Origin: JBQCEE01 sp051960575
GTDB lineage: Bacteria; Actinomycetota; Actinomycetes; Mycobacteriales; Jatrophihabitantaceae
Reading direction: 5' to 3'
DNA: 19,840 bases
NCBI RefSeq assembly: GCF_051960575.1
Contig: NZ_JBQCEE010000066.1
Location: 1 to 19,840 of the forward strand
Part shown: positions 13,709 through 19,840 of the stretch, one piece after another
How positions within the stretch are numbered: the stretch's first letter is position 1
Layout: every line of letters starts with the position of its first letter
Made by a program: the position numbers and the translations under genes
The notes under the pieces: generated by a model
What the model was told of the DNA's origin: nothing
The model's input: only the letters and a program-made list of their open reading frames with translations
Database searches by the model: none

Positions 13709-14548
13709 GTGACCAGCGCCCCGGACAGCCTGAACCTCGGCCACGTCATGGCCGCGTACGGGCTGACGGACCTGAGCCGAGTCCGCGCGATCCGGCATGC
13801 GATCGGTGGCGACGACGGGCTTCCGGCGGCCGACCTGAACCCGGCTGGGGTCTTCGCCTACACGCGCAGGCAGGGATTCCAGCGAGGCCACCCGCTCGGT
13901 CAGACGCCGGAACCGCTCTGGCTGGTGTTCATCGCAGCGGGCGGCAGCCGGACCAGGTTCTTCTGCGCGTACGAGAACCACGGGGAGGTGGCGGCCGAGC
14001 GCGACGACCGGTGGCGCTACTTCGACCTAAGGCCGTCGGACCTGATGCGCGACCTCCAGCACCGGCTGGTGGTCGACTGGTCGGCCGCCCGAGCGTGGGC
14101 ATTCCTCGGCGCGACGGCAGCGCGGTGCCCGGTCGTCGAGATCGCCGACCCGGAGGTGCTCAACTTCCCCGGCTACGAGAACGTGGTCCTCACCTACGAC
14201 CAGCTGCAACTGCTCGCCGCCGACCACCGTTACGTCAAGTGGCGCACTGCGCTGGCCGAGGTCCAGGGCATCTACGTGATCGCCGACTCCTCGTCCGGGC
14301 GGCTCTACGTCGATAAGGCCGACGGGAGCGAACGGGTCCTCTGCCGGTGGCGCCAATACGCGCAGAACGGGCACGGCGGCAACGTCGAGCTGAAAGAGCT
14401 GCTCCGGCGCGACCCGGCGCATGCGCGGCATTTCGTCTACAGCCTGCTGCGTGTGTTCAGCCCGAGTGCGCTCATGACCGAGGTCAATCGAGCCGAGGAG
14501 CACTACAAGCGGGCGCTGCTGACGGTGCGATTGAGCCTCAACCGCTGA
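13709..14548 (+). CDS. GIY-YIG nuclease-family protein with altered YIG motif
   Basis: The protein has 279 residues. The first 150 are a domain of unknown function (RAIRHAIGGDDG, LWLVFIAAGGSRTRFFCAYE). They are followed by LNFPGYENVVLTYDQL, a linker typical of larger GIY-YIG proteins. The nuclease-like domain spans about 184-275: GIYVI (187-191), then LYVDKADG where the family normally has YVG plus a short turn, CRWRQYAQNGHGGN (212-225), and AEEHYKRALL with the expected Glu at 263/264. The catalytic Tyr, Arg and Glu positions look kept, but the glycine of the second motif is Asp202 and the usual FGLN ending is SLNR. Activity may be changed or lost. The GTG start is supported by a -10 box six bases upstream. 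It follows the PIN gene in the same direction and may belong to the same defence-like cluster. Confidence 0.78.
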   Translation: MTSAPDSLNLGHVMAAYGLTDLSRVRAIRHAIGGDDGLPAADLNPAGVFAYTRRQGFQRGHPLGQTPEPLWLVFIAAGGSRTRFFCAYENHGEVAAERDDRWRYFDLRPSDLMRDLQHRLVVDWSAARAWAFLGATAARCPVVEIADPEVLNFPGYENVVLTYDQLQLLAADHRYVKWRTALAEVQGIYVIADSSSGRLYVDKADGSERVLCRWRQYAQNGHGGNVELKELLRRDPAHARHFVYSLLRVFSPSALMTEVNRAEEHYKRALLTVRLSLNR

Positions 14549-14606
14549 GGCGCCGCCGTACTCGCACGCATATCGTTGCTCGTCCCTTGGACCGGAGGCG
14601 CCGCCG
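14547..14606. repeat. 12-base direct repeat
   Basis: GAGGCGCCGCCG occurs at 14547-14558 (overlapping the GIY-YIG stop) and at 14595-14606. Each copy contains the palindrome GGCGCC. In DNA this GC-rich the repeat could be accidental. Confidence 0.35.
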
Positions 14607-14749
14607 GAGATCCGCTGAATAAACCCGCTGCGGGCAACCAGGACTGCGACCTGCGAAAGGCAGCCTGCTCACGCGAACGGCCCAACGCAACCGGGCGAGC
14701 ACCACTTCAAATGGCGTTCATCGCAAACCCGCGCAAAGGTGTCACCGAC

Positions 14750-14788
14750 GACGGCTCCGGTCGCTCGAGGGAAGCGCCCGGAGCCGTC
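14750..14788. other. Long perfect hairpin
   Basis: GACGGCTCCGG (14750-14760) pairs with CCGGAGCCGTC (14778-14788). Inside, CGCT (14762-14765) pairs with AGCG (14773-14776) around a 7-base loop after one mismatch, giving a stem of about 15 pairs. It sits 200 bases beyond the GIY-YIG stop, in DNA without a gene. It could be a terminator without a T-tract, a structured RNA, or a transfer or recombination site. Confidence 0.5.
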
Positions 14789-14876
14789 CGAGCTCGCACG
14801 TGATCGCATGTCAACGTTGCGACGCCTGTTCATGGGAAGGCCGCCGCAGGAACGGCGCGGCCACCGCCGCCGGCAC

Positions 14877-14889
14877 CTGTCGTCGACAG
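14877..14889. other. Small palindrome CTGTCG-T-CGACAG
   Basis: Six-base perfect arms around one base, in the non-coding stretch between the hairpin and the GTAGGTAGG repeats. Possible protein binding site. Confidence 0.25.
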
Positions 14890-14966
14890 CACCATGTCCA
14901 CGGGCCGAGCGACGCCCCATCTCCACGCGGCGGGCTGGCGAGCGGCCGGAGATTCCCCTTTCCGAC

Positions 14967-15159
14967 GGTAGGTAGGACTCCGGTCGGCACCTTCGGCGGC
15001 GGTAGGTAGGACTTCGGTCGGTACCGCACTCCCAGAATCCGGGGTTGCTTCCGATCGCTCGAGGTAGGTAGGACCGCCGACTCCGACCGTGCGTCCGCCC
15101 GAACAGCCCGTCTTGATCAATCACCGTCCTGCTCCGGGCCGTAGGTAGGGAATCGGTCG
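14967..15159 (+). repeat. Four irregularly spaced GTAGGTAGG repeats upstream of the conjugation operon
   Basis: GTAGGTAGG begins at 14968, 15002, 15064 and 15141. Copies 1 and 2 share 25 bases, GGTAGGTAGGACtcCGGTCGGcACC (14967-14991, 15001-15025) with only two differences. Copy 3 keeps GGTAGGTAGGAC, and copy 4 keeps GTAGGTAGG plus TCGGTCG. In copies 1 and 2 GAC-NNCG-GTC can fold as a small hairpin. Start-to-start distances are 34, 62 and 77 bases, too uneven for CRISPR. The array ends 51 bases before the first gene of the operon, so it is probably an operator or iteron array. The palindrome TTGATCAA lies between copies 3 and 4. The rest of 14549-15210 holds no ORF I trust. Confidence 0.65.
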
Positions 15160-15210
15160 CATTGATCCCCAGCGTGGGCCGCACGACGACCCACGAAGGG
15201 ATCAGCACCG

Positions 15211-16086
15211 ATGTCCGTCACCGATTGCCTGGGGGAGAGCTGGAACGAGCTGCGCGGGAGGCTGCTCGCCGAGCGCCGCGTCACAGAGTGGGCACAGCTC
15301 GAACCCGACCTGCACGGCATGACCGATCCGCAGCAGATCCGCGACGTCGTCGCCGACCGCGCCCAGTTCGCTCAGACCGATCAACTGTTCGCGGCCTTGC
15401 TTCGACTGGCGGCAACCGACGGCGGCGATGACCGCAACGCCGCACTGCTCCTGGCGCATCTGATGGCGCCGGCCGCGTCGCTGCTCGCCCGCTCGCTGCA
15501 GGACCTCTCGCCGGACATCGACTGGGTCGTTGCCTCCGCGCTGTGGACCGAGATCCGCAGTTACCGGTGGCGCGTCCGCGAGCACGGCCACGCCCTCGGC
15601 CTCAAGCTGGACACCCGAACCGCCGTCATCCACGAGCTGGCCGACACCCGCGGCCGCGACGGCCGCCGCCTGGAACTGCCGGTCGGTCCGGACAACCTCG
15701 CCCGACTCCGCACCGTCGACCGCCTCGAGGCACCGACGCCAAGGTCGAGTCAACCGGAACGACAGGCCGCGGCCGTCGAGGCCCTACTGCGCTGGGCGCG
15801 CCACCATTCCGTGTTGTCGGCCCCGGAGGTGCAGCTGCTACTCGACTTCGAGCTCGCCGAACCCGAGGAACGTGCGCACGTCACCCGGCTGTATGGCGTC
15901 ACCGACCGTCATCTGCGCCGGCAGTGCTTCCGCCTCAAGGACCGACTCCGCGCGGCCGTCGCCGAAGCCTCTATCACCGCGCTAGACGCAGCACGGCCTG
16001 CTCACATCGATCGGGCTGCCCCGCCGATGTCCGCGCGAGGGCGCGTTTTCACCTCTGGGGGCGACCACCATCCGATCGCCCGCTGA
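15211..16086 (+). CDS. Sigma-like / HTH protein, first gene of the conjugation operon
   Basis: The 291-residue protein has two parts reminiscent of a sigma-70-type factor. Residues 76-120 (LLLAHLMAPAASLLARSL, IDWVVASALWTEIRSYRW) resemble a region-2-like helical bundle. Residues 200-250 (LSAPEVQLLLDFELAEPEER, VTRLYGVTDRHLRRQCFRLK) resemble a region-4 helix-turn-helix. The match is loose and I would not call it a true sigma factor. The C-terminal 40 residues look disordered. The start at 15211 has AAGGGA about ten bases upstream. It opens a run of six closely packed genes and lies directly behind the GTAGGTAGG array, so it may control the operon through those repeats. Similar leading HTH genes occur in actinobacterial conjugative elements. 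Confidence 0.6.
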   Translation: MSVTDCLGESWNELRGRLLAERRVTEWAQLEPDLHGMTDPQQIRDVVADRAQFAQTDQLFAALLRLAATDGGDDRNAALLLAHLMAPAASLLARSLQDLSPDIDWVVASALWTEIRSYRWRVREHGHALGLKLDTRTAVIHELADTRGRDGRRLELPVGPDNLARLRTVDRLEAPTPRSSQPERQAAAVEALLRWARHHSVLSAPEVQLLLDFELAEPEERAHVTRLYGVTDRHLRRQCFRLKDRLRAAVAEASITALDAARPAHIDRAAPPMSARGRVFTSGGDHHPIAR

Positions 16087-16098
16087 CGGAGCACACCG

Positions 16099-16335
16099 AT
16101 GCAGCACTCGACCCGACCAGACCCGACGTTCCGCGCGGACATTCCGGACGCGCTTCAGGCGGCGGACCTGTTCGACACCCTCGCCAGCGGGGACCTTTCC
16201 GTGACGATCCACGTCCTGGAGGACCTGCTCGCGACCTTGCGGGCGGCCGACGCCGCCCGGGCGGCGCTGGCGCGTACGCCGATCCGCACTCTCGAGGTCG
16301 CGCTCGACCTGCGCCGCCGCCGGGCGCACCGATGA
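16099..16335 (+). CDS. Small helical protein in the conjugation operon
   Basis: The product has 78 residues. After a polar start (QHSTRPDPTFRADIPDAL) it is mostly alpha-helical (AADLFDTLASGDLSVTIHVL, EDLLATLRAADAARAAL) and ends in a basic RRRRAHR tail. There is no signal peptide, membrane segment or Cys pair. CGGAG lies eight bases before the ATG, and the stop overlaps the next start as ATGA, so it is translated with its neighbours. I do not recognise the family; its place suggests an accessory or regulatory role in transfer. Confidence 0.6.
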   Translation: MQHSTRPDPTFRADIPDALQAADLFDTLASGDLSVTIHVLEDLLATLRAADAARAALARTPIRTLEVALDLRRRRAHR

Positions 16336-17237
16336 CCCCGCCAGCGGTCACCGCCCCAATGCCGGCACGAGACTGGCGGGCAGCGGTTACCTTGCCGCCG
16401 ACAGGCGTCTCTGCCGAGGAACTGACCGCCGCGTGGCGCGCCGCGCACCAGGGCCAGTTCACCATCCGCGCGCAATCCTCGCCCGTCGGCCGCAGGCGCG
16501 CTGATCTCCCCGCGCAGCTGCCCGACAACCTCCCGCTCGGTTGTGTCGCCGTGCTCGGCGCCCACCACGGCGCCGGCACCTCGTCCCTCGCCCTGGCTCT
16601 GGCCGATGCCGCTGCCCATCTCGGCCGTCCCGTCGACCTGATCGACACCGCCGCCCCGCCCCGCTCCGCGCTCGCGGGAGTCACCACCGCCGAACTCGGC
16701 ACCGACCCGGACGGCGCCTGGCGCCGCGGCACCCGCGGGCATGTCACCGTCTATCGCCGCACCGCAGCAGGCGGGATGTCGCCCGAGGGCCGGCTCGCCC
16801 TGCCGCGCTCACCGGACACGCCGACCGAAGAACTACTGCCGCGGCTGACCGTCGTCGATCTCGGCACCTGCGAGCTCGACCACCCCGCGCCGATCTCGAC
16901 GGCTGCGAGCGTCGTGCTGGTCTCCCGCTGCGCCGTTCCGGCCCTGCGCTCGCTCGAACACGCCCTGGCCGCACTCGACGAGGGCACCCGCGGCGCGGCC
17001 GCGGCCGCCGTCGTCGGCCCGCCCCGGTGGCCCGGCCTCATCGCCGCCAGCCTCGGCCCGCATGTCCGCCGCATGCGCGCCGCAGGCCAACTCGTCCCGG
17101 TGCCGCGCAACCACCACCTCGACTTCACCGGTCCCACCAGCGCGCCGCTCCCTCGCCGCATCACCACCGCCGCAGCGCGGCTGCTGCAGCACCTCGACCA
17201 CCACGACCCTGCCCCGGAACGGAGCACCCACCGATGA
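16332..17237 (+). CDS. ParA-like P-loop protein without the Walker lysine
   Basis: The protein has 301 residues from the ATG at 16332, which overlaps the previous stop (ATGA). Residues 70-93 (CVAVLGAHHGAGTSSLALAL) have the shape of a ParA/MinD P-loop. The lysine that contacts the phosphate is replaced by Thr83, and the signature lysine of the KGG type by His78. LTVVDLGTCE (172-181) occupies the place of the second acidic strand, and ASVVLVSRCAVPALRSLEHA fits the next one. The C-terminus is disordered and Pro/His rich. It recalls the diverged P-loop proteins found in Streptomyces and relatives beside T4SS genes (possibly DUF6668), but I am not certain of that name. ATP hydrolysis is doubtful. 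It lies directly before the pilin-like gene, which it overlaps by four bases. Confidence 0.65.
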   Translation: MTPPAVTAPMPARDWRAAVTLPPTGVSAEELTAAWRAAHQGQFTIRAQSSPVGRRRADLPAQLPDNLPLGCVAVLGAHHGAGTSSLALALADAAAHLGRPVDLIDTAAPPRSALAGVTTAELGTDPDGAWRRGTRGHVTVYRRTAAGGMSPEGRLALPRSPDTPTEELLPRLTVVDLGTCELDHPAPISTAASVVLVSRCAVPALRSLEHALAALDEGTRGAAAAAVVGPPRWPGLIAASLGPHVRRMRAAGQLVPVPRNHHLDFTGPTSAPLPRRITTAAARLLQHLDHHDPAPERSTHR

Positions 17238-17545
17238 CCTCGACCCCCCACCCGCTCATCGCCACGCCGACCACCCCGGCCGCCGCCGCGGCACCGGTCG
17301 GGCCCGGCCCGACCGCGCCACCGGGAACGCAGCAGTACGCCGACGAGATCCTGTCCTGGATCAAGTGGGGCGCGCTGACGGTGCTGACGATGGCGACGAT
17401 CGCCTCGGTCGGCATGCTCGTCTGGGGACGGGCCACCCACCATCCGCGCGGCGCCCGCCTCGGGTTCGACGGCATCATGATCAGCATCGTCGGGGCCGTG
17501 CTCTACACGGTCGCGCCGTCGGTCATCGCCTCGATCGCCCGATGA
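17234..17545 (+). CDS. Two-helix membrane protein, possibly VirB2/TrbC-like
   Basis: The product has 103 residues. A Pro/Ala/Thr-rich N-terminus (residues 1-33) comes before two predicted membrane helices, WGALTVLTMATIASVGMLVW (about 44-64) and GIMISIVGAVLYTVAPSVIA (about 80-100), separated by a short charged loop (GRATHHPRGARLGF). Small size, paired helices and a place next to an NTPase-like and a VirB6-like gene fit a VirB2/TrbC-type subunit or another small T4SS membrane protein. No typical Sec cleavage site is visible. GGAG lies nine bases before the ATG. It overlaps both neighbours by four bases. Confidence 0.6.
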   Translation: MTSTPHPLIATPTTPAAAAAPVGPGPTAPPGTQQYADEILSWIKWGALTVLTMATIASVGMLVWGRATHHPRGARLGFDGIMISIVGAVLYTVAPSVIASIAR

Positions 17546-18408
17546 CCCGCCGTCGCTTCCACTCCGCGGCGCCGGCCTCGCCGGCCTGGACCCGGCGCCG
17601 GATGCTCGCCCTGCTGGTCGCCGCCGCCCTGGTCGCCGTGGCGCTCCTGGCGGGGCTGACCATCGCCATCATCGACGCCGCGACCGGGTCGCCGCGGCAC
17701 GCCAGCCCGACCAACGCAACAGCCGAACCGAAGGGCGCCGCGACGGCGCCAGTCCGGGCGCCCGCAGGTCGCGCCGATACTCGGGATGCGTTGGCCGCCG
17801 GAGTGATGCCGCGCGTCGACGAGGCCGCCGCGCACCCCGCCCCCGTGACGCTCGCCGACCCGGGCGCCCCGCTGCTCATCCCGACGGCGACCGCGGCAGG
17901 CCCGGCGGGCGTGCCGACCGGCTACCCGCACACCCCGGCCGGCGCGCTCGCCCAGTTGGCCGCCATCGACCAGACCGCGCTCAATGCCGCCTCGCTCGAC
18001 GCCGCCCGCGCCGTCGTCACCGCCTGGGCCGTCCAGGGCGGCCCGACCGCGAGCAGCTGGTCGGTGCTCGCCGCCCTCGCCCAACTCCTGACCGACGCCG
18101 GCGGCAGCCATACGGCCGGTCGGCTGGCGATCGTGCTGACCCCGGTCATGGGGCTGATCAAAGGCACGGTCGGCGCTGACTTCGTCGTCCCGTGCGTCGA
18201 CTTCGAACTCGACGTCACCATCACCCAGACCGCGCGCGGCGCGACCGCGGACTGCCAACGCATGGACTGGCATCCCGAACCGGCGGTGCCTGCGGGTGGG
18301 CGGTGGATGCTTGCCGCCGGCCCGGAGCCGGCGACCCCGCCGTCGGTCTGGCCGGACACCGACCTGGCGGTCGCGGTCGGCTACCGCGACCTGCGGCCGG
18401 AGCAGTGA
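17542..18408 (+). CDS. Single-pass membrane protein of the T4SS operon
   Basis: The protein has 288 residues. A short basic cytoplasmic tail (RRRFHSAAPASPAWTRRR) is followed by one membrane helix, MLALLVAAALVAVALLAGLT (21-40), then a low-complexity Ala/Pro linker to about residue 110, then an extracytoplasmic domain. That domain contains DAARAVVTAWAVQGGPTASS and FVVPCVDFELDVTITQTARG, with a possible disulphide (VPCVDF to ADCQRM), and ends in VAVGYRDLRPEQ. The layout (N-terminal anchor, then a globular outer domain) resembles VirB8/TcpC-type assembly proteins of Gram-positive T4SS, but I cannot confirm the fold. The start overlaps the preceding stop by four bases; the next gene follows at once. 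Confidence 0.55.
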   Translation: MTRRRFHSAAPASPAWTRRRMLALLVAAALVAVALLAGLTIAIIDAATGSPRHASPTNATAEPKGAATAPVRAPAGRADTRDALAAGVMPRVDEAAAHPAPVTLADPGAPLLIPTATAAGPAGVPTGYPHTPAGALAQLAAIDQTALNAASLDAARAVVTAWAVQGGPTASSWSVLAALAQLLTDAGGSHTAGRLAIVLTPVMGLIKGTVGADFVVPCVDFELDVTITQTARGATADCQRMDWHPEPAVPAGGRWMLAAGPEPATPPSVWPDTDLAVAVGYRDLRPEQ

Positions 18409-18413
18409 CCACC

Positions 18414-19840
18414 ATGACCAACACCTTCTCGAGCGTCCGGCCCGTCGCCGTGCTGATGCCGCGGCCCGTCGCGATCGACCTCAACCCGCTGCACTGGCTG
18501 GGCGATGCGGCCTCGGCCGCGGCGGGGGACGTGTGGCAGTCCGCGATGACCGGCCTGTGGTCGGCCGCGTTATGGCTGATCAAGCTGGCGTTCACGATCA
18601 TCGACCAGTTCACCACCCCCGACCTCAGCGGCGCCGGGCCGCTGCGCGGGATCTTGCCGACCACGCTGTGGCTCGGCGCCACGGTCGCGGTGCTGATGTG
18701 CTTCGTACAGCTAACCGTCGCGCTGGTGCGGCGCGACGGGCAGTCGATGGGCCGGGTCCTGCTCGGCGTCGGCCAGTTCGGGTTGGTGTGGGCGGGCTAC
18801 CTCGGGATCGCCGCCGGGCTGGTCGCCGCCGCGGGCGGCCTGTCGCGCGGGATCCTGTCCGCCACCCTGCACGTGCAGGTCTTCCACGACTTCGACTTCA
18901 ACCGGCACTGGCCGGCCTCCGTCGACGACATCACCCTCGCGACCGTCCTAGGCGTGCTGTCGCTGCTGCTGGTCATCCCGTCCGCGTTCTTCTACGTCGT
19001 GATCATGCTGGTCCGCGAGGCCGCGTTGATCATCCTGGTCGCGACGGCCCCGATCTCGGCCGGCGGTCTGCTGTCCGAGGTCGGGAAGTCGTGGTTCTGG
19101 AAGACGCTGCGCTGGTTCTTCGCCTGCCTACTGATCTCACCCTGCGCGGCGCTGCTGCTCGGCACCGGCGTCCAGCTCACCGACGGCGCGATCAACCAAC
19201 CGGCGCCGCCGTCGTGCCTGCCGCACTGCAGCAGCGACTGGGTGCTCGCGCACGCCGCCGAGCTAGCTCGCTACACCGAAGCATCGAACGCCGCGCACGC
19301 CGGGATGGCGATCATCGGCTGCATCGTCATCGCGATCGGCGCCTGCTGCCCGCTCATGTTGTTCCGGCTGTTGGCGTTCGTCGAACCCGGCACCGCCTCC
19401 GGCGCCGCGCTGCGCCAGTCGTGGGGCGACGCCGGCGGCCTGGCTGGGGTCCTGTCCGGCGGCCACCCGCACGGCCGCGCAGCGACCGGCAACGGCGCCG
19501 CGCTCGGCCGGGGGGTCGATGGCCGCGCGGCCGGTGAGGGCGGCGCCGAGGCGGCGACCTCGTCCCGGCTCACCGCCGCGCTCAGCGCGGCCGGTGCTGT
19601 GGGTGCGGTCGGGGCGGGCATCCGGGTTGCGTCGACAGTGGCGCACCGGATGGCCGACCTCGGCGCCGACGTCCTCGGCCAAGCTGGCATCGGCTCACCT
19701 GGCTACTCGCTCACCCCGACCGACGAACGCACCCGCCGCCCCACCGCCAACAATGCGTCGAGTCGCGTCGGCGCCGGTGACCCCGGCGCCGACGCACCCA
19801 CCAGCACCCCGGCACCCGCGGCCCCTGAGCCATACACGCC
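18414..19840 (+). CDS. TrbL/VirB6-like polytopic membrane protein, 3' end outside window
   Basis: From the ATG at 18414 the frame stays open to the window end, 475 codons. About seven membrane helices are visible, for example LPTTLWLGATVAVLMCFVQL, LGVGQFGLVWAGYLGIAAGL, VLSLLLVIPSAFFYVVIMLV and MAIIGCIVIAIGACCPLMLF. The stretch REAALIILVATAPISAGGLL is the kind of conserved core seen in TrbL/VirB6 inner-membrane proteins of conjugation systems. A soluble Cys-rich loop (PSCLPHCSSD) lies between helices 6 and 7. The last 110 residues are Gly/Ala/Pro rich and probably cytoplasmic. An in-frame GTG at 18405 overlaps the previous stop, but the ATG has the better-placed GGAG (11 bases upstream). The true end and any C-terminal domain are beyond the window. 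Confidence 0.75.
   Translation, partial: MTNTFSSVRPVAVLMPRPVAIDLNPLHWLGDAASAAAGDVWQSAMTGLWSAALWLIKLAFTIIDQFTTPDLSGAGPLRGILPTTLWLGATVAVLMCFVQLTVALVRRDGQSMGRVLLGVGQFGLVWAGYLGIAAGLVAAAGGLSRGILSATLHVQVFHDFDFNRHWPASVDDITLATVLGVLSLLLVIPSAFFYVVIMLVREAALIILVATAPISAGGLLSEVGKSWFWKTLRWFFACLLISPCAALLLGTGVQLTDGAINQPAPPSCLPHCSSDWVLAHAAELARYTEASNAAHAGMAIIGCIVIAIGACCPLMLFRLLAFVEPGTASGAALRQSWGDAGGLAGVLSGGHPHGRAATGNGAALGRGVDGRAAGEGGAEAATSSRLTAALSAAGAVGAVGAGIRVASTVAHRMADLGADVLGQAGIGSPGYSLTPTDERTRRPTANNASSRVGAGDPGADAPTSTPAPAAPEPYT

Noticed and set aside
14967..15159. GTAGGTAGG repeats as a CRISPR array
   Set aside because: Copies are short and degenerate, spacing is uneven (34, 62, 77 bases), and no cas gene is present.
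15543..16331. Upstream extension of the P-loop-like gene to 15543
   Set aside because: The extension overlaps the HTH gene and the small helical gene and is an Arg/Pro-rich shadow; the ATG at 16332 is coupled to the previous stop.
18296..19537. 413-codon ORF overlapping the TrbL/VirB6-like gene
   Set aside because: Extremely Arg-rich shadow frame; the alternative frame has regular membrane helices.

Overview
This is high-GC DNA with G/C-rich third codon positions, GTG and TTG starts, long antisense open frames and several leaderless-type promoters (a TAnnnT -10 box 5-8 bases before the start codon). That points to an actinomycete (Streptomyces, Frankia, Pseudonocardia or a relative); I cannot fix the genus. 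The content is accessory: broken genes, a restriction-modification operon and the start of a conjugation-type operon. The window therefore probably lies in an integrated mobile element or genomic island.

Layout. (1) Positions 1-2404 are a patchwork of broken and small genes: a frameshifted PASTA-like lipoprotein gene, a DUF3883-like (NO VEIN/PD-(D/E)XK-like) gene fused to the tail of a GntR-type regulator, an intact small GntR regulator, a frameshifted zinc-ribbon ORF and an ORF with an internal TAG. (2) Positions 2519-4911 hold a PD-(D/E)XK nuclease-like protein facing a two-gene minus-strand operon of unknown function that has its own promoter and palindrome, followed by a small coiled-coil protein gene. 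(3) Positions 4990-5597 are a scar: a second, decayed copy of the DUF3883 core, then a secreted-protein N-terminus running into the C-terminal helix-turn-helix of a serine recombinase. (4) Positions 5653-12142 (minus strand) are a complete Type I restriction-modification operon in the order hsdM-hsdS-hsdR, with 4-base and 1-base stop/start overlaps. (5) Positions 12290-14548 (plus strand) carry a PIN-domain protein divergent from hsdM across a perfect 8+2+8 palindrome, a possible small ORF, and a GIY-YIG nuclease-family protein whose YIG glycine is an aspartate. (6) Positions 14549-15210 are non-coding and contain a large hairpin and four GTAGGTAGG repeats. (7) From 15211 to the right edge is a tightly overlapped plus-strand operon: a sigma-like HTH protein, a small helical protein, a P-loop-like protein without the Walker lysine, a two-helix membrane protein, a single-pass membrane protein and a TrbL/VirB6-like polytopic protein cut by the window end. 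This looks like the front of an actinobacterial conjugation (Type IV secretion) module.

How the genes may work together. The Hsd proteins would form a methylating and restricting complex. The PIN and GIY-YIG genes next to it may be accessory defence nucleases, but this is inferred from position and fold only. The right-hand operon is probably controlled through the repeat array and hairpin upstream of it. The least explained parts are the minus-strand pair at 3553-4398, the repeat array at 14967-15159, and the PIN/hsd arrangement around the shared palindrome.
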